DNA from: Alphaproteobacteria bacterium
GTDB lineage: Bacteria; Pseudomonadota; Alphaproteobacteria; Rhodobacterales; Rhodobacteraceae
Assembly: GCA_029289325.1 (NCBI GenBank)
Contig: JARFTV010000033.1
Coordinates: forward strand, 1 to 37,193
Direction: 5' to 3'
DNA: 37,193 nucleotides
Shown here: positions 32,259-37,193 of the stretch, one piece after another
How positions within the stretch are numbered: the first letter of the stretch is position 1
Layout: each line of letters begins with the position of its first letter
The notes under the pieces: generated by a model
The model's database searches: none
Seen by the model: the letters and a program-made list of their open reading frames with translations, nothing else
What the model was told of the DNA's origin: nothing
Translations under genes and position numbers: made by a program

Positions 32259-33713
32259 TCATCGGCGGGCAAGCGTCGCGGCGATCCGTGCGATACCTTC
32301 GGGGATGCGCTGCGGGGCGATCGAGGAATAGGCGAGACGGTAGAAATTGCGCGGCCCATCTCCGGCAAAGAAGGCGCGACCGGGCTCGATCAGGACGCCC
32401 TCGGTGCGGAGCCTGAGGGCCAGCGTCTCGGTGTCGACGCCATCTGGCGCGCGCATCCAGAAGCTGGAGCCGCCGAAGCCGCCCTGCCCTGCCACCGTCA
32501 GCCCCTCGGCAGCGATGGCCTCGGCCATGACCTGGCGGCGGCGGCGGTAGGCGTTCTTCATCCGGTTGACCAGCGCGTCGTAGTGGCCGAGGCCAAGGAA
32601 ATAGGCCATCGTCCGCTGGATATGGCCGGGCGGGTGCTTCAGCATGAGACCCCGCAAGGCGCGGGCTTCGGTAATGAATCCCGGCGGACCAACGAGATAG
32701 CCAAGGCGCAGGCCGGGGAAGACCGATTTCGAGAAGCTGCCCGCGTAGATCACCCTGCCGTTCCGGTCCAGGGATTTCAGCGCCGGGGCGACGGGTTTCA
32801 GGAAGGACATCTCGAATTCGTAATCGTCCTCGATGATGACGAAACCTTTTGCCTCTGCGGCCTCCAGCAGGGCCACGCGACGGTCGACGGGCATGGTGGC
32901 GTTGGTGGGGCACTGGTGCGACGGGGTGGTGAAAACCACTTCCGCATCAATGGCTTGCGGCGGCAGGCCCTGGGCGTCCACATCCACGGGAACCGCCGTG
33001 GCCCCGGCGGCCGAGACGATGGCGCGCCAGGCGGGGTAGCCGGGGTTTTCGACCACGGCGCGGCGATCCGGACCAAGAAGCGCGGTCGCGGCGATCCAGA
33101 GGGCGTTCTGCGCGCCAAGGGTCAGAAGAACCTCGTCCTCACGCGCGGCAATCCCGCGGCGGGGGAGGATGGTGCGGAGAAGTTCCTGGATCAGGAGGGG
33201 GTCGTCGCGGTCGTAATAGTCGGTGGTCAGCGCGGCGAAATCGCGCTTGCCAAGGGCCCGCAGCGCGCATTGCCGCCAGTTCTGGTGATCGAAGAGCGTG
33301 GGATCGGCCTGGCCGTAGATGAAGGGATAGGGGTAGCGGTCCCAATCCTCGGGCCGTTCGACACGGGTGGTGAGGGTGAAGCGACCGCCGGTCAAGCCCT
33401 TGAAATCAATCGCCTCCGCGCGGGCCTCGGCCTGCGGGAATTCGGGCGCAAGGGGGGCGGTTTCCGAGACGAAATAGCCCGAGCGGCCCGCCGAGGTGAG
33501 GTAGTCGGAGGAGACGAGATCGGCATAGGCGAGCGTCACGGTGATCCGGCTGACGCCGAGGTGTTCAGCCAATCCCCGGGACGAGGGCATCCGGCTGCCG
33601 GGCCGGAAGCGGCCGGTCAGGATGCCTTGGGTGACCATCGTCCGGATCTGCTGTTGCAGCGATCCGGTGGCACCGGGCGTCAGGTAGAAGGCTTCGACGG
33701 GGATGGCGGACAT
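32259..33713 (-). CDS. tauR: TauR, MocR/GntR-type activator of taurine genes
   Basis: A 484-residue MocR-family regulator: an N-terminal GntR winged helix (about 18-85; GSRMPSSRGLAEHLGVSRIT) and a fold-type I aminotransferase-like domain with the PLP lysine in GSFSKSVFPGLRLGY. TauR activates taurine catabolic genes in Rhodobacter. I chose the ATG at 33713 (MSAIPVEAFYL), consistent with family N-termini; a TTG at 33749 is possible. A TauR-box-like CTGGACTCAT overlaps the start codon, suggesting autoregulation. It is a separate unit upstream of xsc, both on minus. Confidence 0.93.
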   Translation of the reverse strand: MSAIPVEAFYLTPGATGSLQQQIRTMVTQGILTGRFRPGSRMPSSRGLAEHLGVSRITVTLAYADLVSSDYLTSAGRSGYFVSETAPLAPEFPQAEARAEAIDFKGLTGGRFTLTTRVERPEDWDRYPYPFIYGQADPTLFDHQNWRQCALRALGKRDFAALTTDYYDRDDPLLIQELLRTILPRRGIAAREDEVLLTLGAQNALWIAATALLGPDRRAVVENPGYPAWRAIVSAAGATAVPVDVDAQGLPPQAIDAEVVFTTPSHQCPTNATMPVDRRVALLEAAEAKGFVIIEDDYEFEMSFLKPVAPALKSLDRNGRVIYAGSFSKSVFPGLRLGYLVGPPGFITEARALRGLMLKHPPGHIQRTMAYFLGLGHYDALVNRMKNAYRRRRQVMAEAIAAEGLTVAGQGGFGGSSFWMRAPDGVDTETLALRLRTEGVLIEPGRAFFAGDGPRNFYRLAYSSIAPQRIPEGIARIAATLARR

Positions 33714-33721
33714 GAGTCCAG
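33712..33721 (-). promoter_or_regulatory. TauR-like box over the tauR start
   Basis: Minus-strand CTGGACTCAT, 8 of 10 to the recalled CTGGACYTAA consensus. It overlaps the tauR ATG, which would suit autorepression. Confidence 0.4.
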
Positions 33722-34034
33722 ATGAGGGGTGTCGGGGCGGTTTAGTCAAGCCAGATCAGAAGCGGGGCCGCAGGCGGGCAACTGCTTGGAAACGCTGGGT
33801 TAACGGGGGCTGATGGCGGGTTTTGGCCCGTCTGGATGGCGTCTGGCACCTGTCTGGCATCTGTCGGGCACGGCGTCGGGCGGGCGAGGCGTTAACCATG
33901 GGCGCGCGAATCGCGGCGGCCCCCCGCCGACCTGACGGAATTTCGGGCCGTCCTGCCGGGAACCGCACCCCTGCGCGGCGCGGCCCCTGATAGGCTGCGA
34001 CGCAACGGCAGACCGCCTGCAGGAGAGATGTCCC
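33722..34034. other. Non-coding gap between tauR and the SMR gene
   Basis: About 310 nt with no gene I can support. It contains the probable tauR promoter region, five phased 11-bp repeats (33830-33885) flanked by GGTTAAC (33798-33804) and GTTAACC (33891-33897), a CGGCGG/CCGCCG hairpin near 33914-33929, and GACGG/CCGTC at 33934-33952. The last 20 nt hold the SMR ribosome site (GGAGAG). I looked for a mini-ykkC/guanidine-type riboswitch and did not find one. Confidence 0.6.
33830..33885 (+). repeat. Five phased 11-bp direct repeats
   Basis: Five units in a row at 33830, 33841, 33852, 33863 and 33875: GTCTGGATGGC, GTCTGGCACCT, GTCTGGCATCT, GTCGGGCACGGC, GTCGGGCGGGC. They share GTC(T/G)GG and repeat every 11-12 bp, near one helical turn. 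They lie 150-205 nt upstream of the SMR start. Confidence 0.7.
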
Positions 34035-34370
34035 GTGACCAAGACCTATGCCATTCTTGCCCTGGCGATCCTCGCCGAGGTGATCGCAACCACCGCCCTG
34101 TCGCGGTCCGCGAGCTTTACCAGACTCTGGCCCAGCGTCGTCACCGTGGTCGGCTACGCCATCGCCTTCTGGCTTTTGTCCTTCCCGCTGCGGGTGATGC
34201 CGACAGGGATCGTCTATGCGATCTGGTCGGGGATGGGGATCGTGCTGATCAGCGCGGTCGCCTGGATCTGGTATCGCCAGACGCTGGACACGCCCGCCCT
34301 GATCGGGCTGGCGCTGATCATCGCCGGAGTGCTGGTGGTGAACCTGTTCTCGAAGTCGCTGACGCATTAG
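34035..34370 (+). CDS. Small multidrug resistance (SMR) efflux pump, EmrE-type
   Basis: A 111-residue inner-membrane protein with four hydrophobic helices. The essential membrane glutamate is E15 in ILAEVIATT. The motif PTGIVYAIWSGMGIVLIS and the end LIIAGVLVVNLFSKS are typical of the Qac/EmrE branch rather than the guanidinium (Gdx/SugE) branch. It works as an antiparallel dimer that exchanges protons for cationic drugs or polyamines. It starts at GTG with GGAGAG upstream. It is the only plus-strand gene in the taurine block and may not belong to that pathway. Confidence 0.92.
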   Translation: MTKTYAILALAILAEVIATTALSRSASFTRLWPSVVTVVGYAIAFWLLSFPLRVMPTGIVYAIWSGMGIVLISAVAWIWYRQTLDTPALIGLALIIAGVLVVNLFSKSLTH

Positions 34371-34380
34371 GAGCGAAAAA

Positions 34381-34402
34381 GGGTGCCCCATGAGGGGCAC
34401 CC
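34381..34402 (-). terminator. Terminator of tpa
   Basis: A perfect 9-bp stem GGGTGCCCC / GGGGCACCC with a 4-nt loop. On the minus strand it is followed by TTTTTCGC, so it terminates tpa, whose stop is 27 nt away. The plus-strand side has no T-run, so the SMR gene would not be stopped as well. Confidence 0.82.
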
Positions 34403-34428
34403 TATCCAGCCGCAAAGGCCCTTGGTCC

Positions 34429-35808
34429 TTATCCGAAGACCCGCGTGAGCGCGCCGTCGATTGCCGTGGTGATCTCGTCGATGTCGTCCTTGGTCGCGAT
34501 CAGCGCAGGCGACAGGCACAGGGTGTTGTTCAGGCCCGGAAGGCTGCGGTTGGTCGCGCCGATGATGACGCCCTGCGCCATGCAGTCGGCGACGACGGCC
34601 TGCACCTTCTTTTCATCGGCGGGTTCCTTGGTGGCGCGGTCGGCCACCAGCTCGGCCCCGAGGAAGAGGCCCTTGCCGCGCACGTCGCCGATGACCTTGT
34701 GCTTGTCCATCAGCGCGGCGAGGTTCGACAGGCAGTAGTCGCCCATCGCCACGGTATTGGCGAGAAGCCCCTCATCCTCGATGATCCGCATGTTCTCCAG
34801 CGCCGCCGCCGGGCCGCTGGTGCAGCCGCCGAAGGTGGAGATGTCGCGGAAATAGCTCATCGGGTCGTTGGGATCGTCCTTGAACATGTCGAAGACGGCT
34901 TCCGTGGTCACGGTGCAGCTGATCGCGGCATAGCCCGAGGCGACGCCCTTCGCCATGGTCACGAAGTCGGGCTGGATTCCGTAATGCTGGTAGCCGAACC
35001 AGGTGCCGGTGCGGCCGACGCCGCAGACGACTTCATCAATCGCCAGCAGGATGTTGTATTTCTTGCAGATTTCCTGCACCCGCTCCCAATAGCCCTGGGG
35101 CGGGACGATGACGCCGCCGCCAGCGGTGACGGGTTCCAGGATCAGGCAGCCGACGGTGTCGGGGCCTTCGCGGAGGATGACCTCTTCGATCGCGTCAGCG
35201 GCGCGCTGGCCGTAGTTTTCCACGTCCCACTGCTTGCGGTATTCAAGGCAATGCGGGACACGGACGAAGCCGTCCGGGAAGGGCCCGTATTGCATGGCGC
35301 GCTGGTCCTGACCCGCGCTTGCCAGGGCAGCGATGGTCGTGCCGTGGTAGTCGCGGTCGCGGTAGAGGATCTTCCACTTCTTCCCGCCGTGATGCCGGTG
35401 GGCGATCTGGCGGACCATCTTGTAGACCTTCTCGTTCGCCTCGGAGCCCGAGTTCGAATAGTAGACGCGGGACATGCCCGGCATCTTCTCGATCAGGCGC
35501 TTGGCGAAGACCGAGCCGGGGATCGAGCCCGCGGCACCGGCGAAATAGTTCATGCGGACAAGCTGGTCGCGGACGGCATCGGCGATGGAGGTGCGGCCGT
35601 AGCCGACGTTCACGGTCCAGACGCCGCCCGAGACGCCGTCGATATGCTCCTTGCCCTTGGCATCCCAGACGCGCATCCCCTTGCCCTCGACGATGACGCG
35701 GGGGTCGACGGTTTCGTACTGCTTGTGCTGCGAGAGATGGTGCCAGACATGGGCGCGGTCGGCCTCGACCACTTGCCCGATGTCGTTCAGTCCTGCGAAG
35801 CCTTCCAT
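34429..35808 (-). CDS. tpa: Tpa, taurine-pyruvate aminotransferase
   Basis: A 459-residue class III PLP aminotransferase that moves the taurine amino group to pyruvate, giving sulfoacetaldehyde (the Xsc substrate) and alanine. The PLP-contact Asp is D258 (LLAIDEVVCGVGRTG) and the PLP lysine is K287 (TMAKGVASGYAA). I chose the ATG at 35808: the ribosome site AAGGA is 8 nt upstream, whereas for the ATG at 35814 it is only 2 nt away. Two TauR-like boxes lie 60-92 nt upstream. It ends at a strong terminator. No taurine ABC importer (tauABC) or taurine dehydrogenase (tauXY) is in the window. Confidence 0.94.
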   Translation of the reverse strand: MEGFAGLNDIGQVVEADRAHVWHHLSQHKQYETVDPRVIVEGKGMRVWDAKGKEHIDGVSGGVWTVNVGYGRTSIADAVRDQLVRMNYFAGAAGSIPGSVFAKRLIEKMPGMSRVYYSNSGSEANEKVYKMVRQIAHRHHGGKKWKILYRDRDYHGTTIAALASAGQDQRAMQYGPFPDGFVRVPHCLEYRKQWDVENYGQRAADAIEEVILREGPDTVGCLILEPVTAGGGVIVPPQGYWERVQEICKKYNILLAIDEVVCGVGRTGTWFGYQHYGIQPDFVTMAKGVASGYAAISCTVTTEAVFDMFKDDPNDPMSYFRDISTFGGCTSGPAAALENMRIIEDEGLLANTVAMGDYCLSNLAALMDKHKVIGDVRGKGLFLGAELVADRATKEPADEKKVQAVVADCMAQGVIIGATNRSLPGLNNTLCLSPALIATKDDIDEITTAIDGALTRVFG

Positions 35809-35867
35809 GGCCATCGTCCTTTTCGTGTCAGATCGGCGCGCATCATCCTGCATCCTGCGGCGGGAGC

Positions 35868-35900
35868 TTAGGACCAGAGGCGGGCGTTGCATAAGTCCAG
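35868..35900 (-). promoter_or_regulatory. Two TauR-like boxes upstream of tpa
   Basis: On the minus strand: CTGGACTTAT (35900-35891) and CTGGTCCTAA (35877-35868), a direct repeat with starts 23 bp apart. Each is 9 of 10 to the recalled TauR consensus CTGGACYTAA. A perfect 9-bp inverted repeat, GCATCCTGC (35850-35858) and GCAGGATGC (35905-35913), encloses both. Confidence 0.65.
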
Positions 35901-35941
35901 TGCGGCAGGATGCCGGGTTGAGCATCCGGGCCGCGCGCTAG

Positions 35942-36622
35942 ATGCTGGGGAAGACGAGGGGGCGCGACGTGCTGCAGATCGATGATGTTCACAAGTCCTA
36001 TCCCACGGCCGAGGGGGCGGTGGCGGTGCTGAATGGCGTCAGCCTGGCGCTGGCGGCGGGGGAGAGTGTGGCGCTGACCGGGGAGTCGGGGTCGGGCAAG
36101 TCGACGCTGCTGCATCTGGCGGGGGGGCTGGACCGGCCGGACCGGGGCGAGGTCGTCGTCGGCGGCACGGCGCTGTCGGGGCTGGAGGATGCCGGGCTTG
36201 CCCGGGTGCGGCGGGACCGGATCGGGATCGTGTTCCAGCAGTTCAACCTGATTCCTTCGCTGAACGTGGCGGCGAACCTGAGCTTTCAGGCGCGGCTGGC
36301 CGGGCGGCAGGATCCGGCGTGGCTGGCGCATCTGGCGGGGGCGCTGGGGCTGGCGGGGCTTTTGCAGCGCTACCCGGACGAGCTGTCGGGGGGCCAGCAG
36401 CAGCGGGTCGCGATCGGGCGGGCGCTGGCGGGGCGGCCGGGGCTGATCCTGGCGGACGAGCCGACGGGGAACCTGGACGAGGCGACCGGCGAGGCGGTGC
36501 TGGCGCTGATGCTGGAGCTGGTACGCGCCAGCGGCGCGGCGCTGCTGATGGTCACCCATTCCGAGCGGCTGGCCGCGCGGCTGGACCGGCGGCTGCACCT
36601 GCGTGCGGGGCGGGTCGCGTGA
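35942..36622 (+). CDS. ABC transporter ATP-binding protein, LolD/MacB-like
   Basis: A 226-residue ATPase. Walker [10 protein letters not shown] is at 47-55, the signature LSGGQ at 148-152, and Walker [13 protein letters not shown] around 168-179. The DEPTGNLD form and the partner permease point to the LolD/MacB/FtsE group, which move lipoproteins, drugs or act on the envelope rather than import solutes. It is divergent from tpa, with only 133 nt between the two starts. Its stop overlaps the permease GTG by 4 nt. The substrate is unknown and a link to taurine is not supported. Confidence 0.92.
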   Translation: MLGKTRGRDVLQIDDVHKSYPTAEGAVAVLNGVSLALAAGESVALTGESGSGKSTLLHLAGGLDRPDRGEVVVGGTALSGLEDAGLARVRRDRIGIVFQQFNLIPSLNVAANLSFQARLAGRQDPAWLAHLAGALGLAGLLQRYPDELSGGQQQRVAIGRALAGRPGLILADEPTGNLDEATGEAVLALMLELVRASGAALLMVTHSERLAARLDRRLHLRAGRVA

Positions 36623-37193
36623 CGGCGCTGTCCGCCCTTCTGTCGCACTGGCGGCGGCATCCCCTGCAACTGGCGATGCTGCTTCTGGGCCTCGCGCTGG
36701 CCACGGCGCTTTGGTCCGGGGTGCAGGCGATCAATGCCGAGGCGCGGGCGGCCTATGCGCGGGCGGCCTCGGTCCTGGGGCAGGACCGGCTGGACCGGCT
36801 GGAGGGGCCGCTGACCATCGCGCGGTACGCCGAGATGCGGCGGGCGGGCTGGCCGGTCTCGCCGGTGCTGGAGGGGCGGGTCGGCGGGCTGCGGGTGCTG
36901 GGGGTCGAGCCGCTGACCCTGCCGCGCGAGGCGGGGGTCGCGGGCCTGCCGGGGCTGGGTGACGCGGGGGGCCTGCTGGCGGGGCAGGTCGCGCTGGCCC
37001 ATCCCGAGACGACGGCCGAGCCGCTTGCGGGGCTGGAGATCATCCGGTCAGAGGACCTGCCGCCGGGGACGGTGCTGGCCGATATCGGGCTGGCCGAGCG
37101 TCTGCTGGGCCAGAGAGGCGAGATCACGGCGCTGATCCTTGACCCTGCGCGTCCCCTGCCCGGTCCGCTGCCCGAGGGGCTGACCCTGCGCCC
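36619..37193 (+). CDS. ABC transporter permease, FtsX/MacB-like (5' part, cut by window end)
   Basis: The first 191 codons of a gene that runs off the window with no stop. It starts at GTG overlapping the ATPase stop by 4 nt (GTGA). Residues about 17-37 form the first transmembrane helix ([20 protein letters not shown]), followed by a long extracytoplasmic stretch. That matches the first half of FtsX/MacB-type permeases. Very GC-rich third positions, as in the ATPase. Confidence 0.85.
   Translation, partial: MTALSALLSHWRRHPLQLAMLLLGLALATALWSGVQAINAEARAAYARAASVLGQDRLDRLEGPLTIARYAEMRRAGWPVSPVLEGRVGGLRVLGVEPLTLPREAGVAGLPGLGDAGGLLAGQVALAHPETTAEPLAGLEIIRSEDLPPGTVLADIGLAERLLGQRGEITALILDPARPLPGPLPEGLTLR

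Noticed and set aside
33900-34034. A mini-ykkC/guanidine riboswitch upstream of the SMR gene
   Set aside because: SMR genes sometimes carry one, but the paired stem loops with ACGR loops were not found, and the protein looks EmrE-type rather than guanidinium-type.

Overview
The window is GC-rich DNA with tightly packed, overlapping genes. It holds one arm of a photosynthesis gene cluster (PGC) of the purple-bacterial type found in Rhodobacterales (Alphaproteobacteria). The order bchF-N-B-H-L-M-lhaA-puhABC-orf-acsF-puhE-hemA-cycA, next to ppsR/ppaA and bchE-bchJ, fits a Rhodobacter/Gemmobacter/Tabrizicola-like member of that order. The genus is inference. No tRNA, rRNA, CRISPR array or intact insertion sequence was seen.

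Region 1 (1-4850) is on the minus strand: ppaA/aerR, ppsR, bchE and bchJ. Two PpsR palindromes (TGT-N12-ACA) and an FNR-type site lie upstream of bchE. One more PpsR site lies upstream of ppaA and one upstream of bchF. Region 2 (4899-20896) is on the plus strand and is nearly continuous: dark-operative protochlorophyllide reductase (BchNBL), 3-vinyl hydratase (BchF), Mg-chelatase H (BchH), methyltransferase (BchM), LH1 assembly factor LhaA, reaction-centre H subunit and assembly factors PuhBCE, the O2-dependent cyclase AcsF, ALA synthase and cytochrome c2. Both cyclases, anaerobic BchE and aerobic AcsF, are present, so bacteriochlorophyll synthesis should be possible with or without oxygen.

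Region 3 (20897-22683) is a junction. It has a strong terminator, a pair of perfect 23-bp inverted repeats, a small coiled-coil-like protein, an AhpD-like protein and a Tat-exported cyclase/hydrolase. Region 4 (22684-35941) is a sulfonate module. On the minus strand xsc, a TauE/SafE exporter, ackA and soeA-soeB-soeC, followed by a phosphohexomutase, form a mostly overlapping chain. The regulator tauR and taurine-pyruvate aminotransferase tpa lie upstream as separate transcription units. The implied route is taurine to sulfoacetaldehyde (Tpa), then to acetyl phosphate plus sulfite (Xsc), with ATP made by AckA. Sulfite is either exported (TauE-like) or oxidised in the cytoplasm by SoeABC, which passes electrons to quinone. 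TauR-box-like sequences occur upstream of tpa, xsc and tauR. An EmrE-type SMR pump sits between tauR and tpa. Region 5 (35942-end) is the start of an ABC transporter (ATPase plus FtsX/MacB-like permease) cut by the window edge.

Most of the window is recognisable biology. The less ordinary signals are regulatory or repeat-based: stacked PpsR/FnrL control of bchE, two ribosome-site-preceded starts in ppaA, a long hairpin over the puhE ribosome site, an intergenic-type element inside the bchB linker, a palindromic element that encodes the SoeA C-terminus, phased 11-bp repeats upstream of the SMR gene, and the fused taurine/sulfite-oxidation gene chain beside a PGC.
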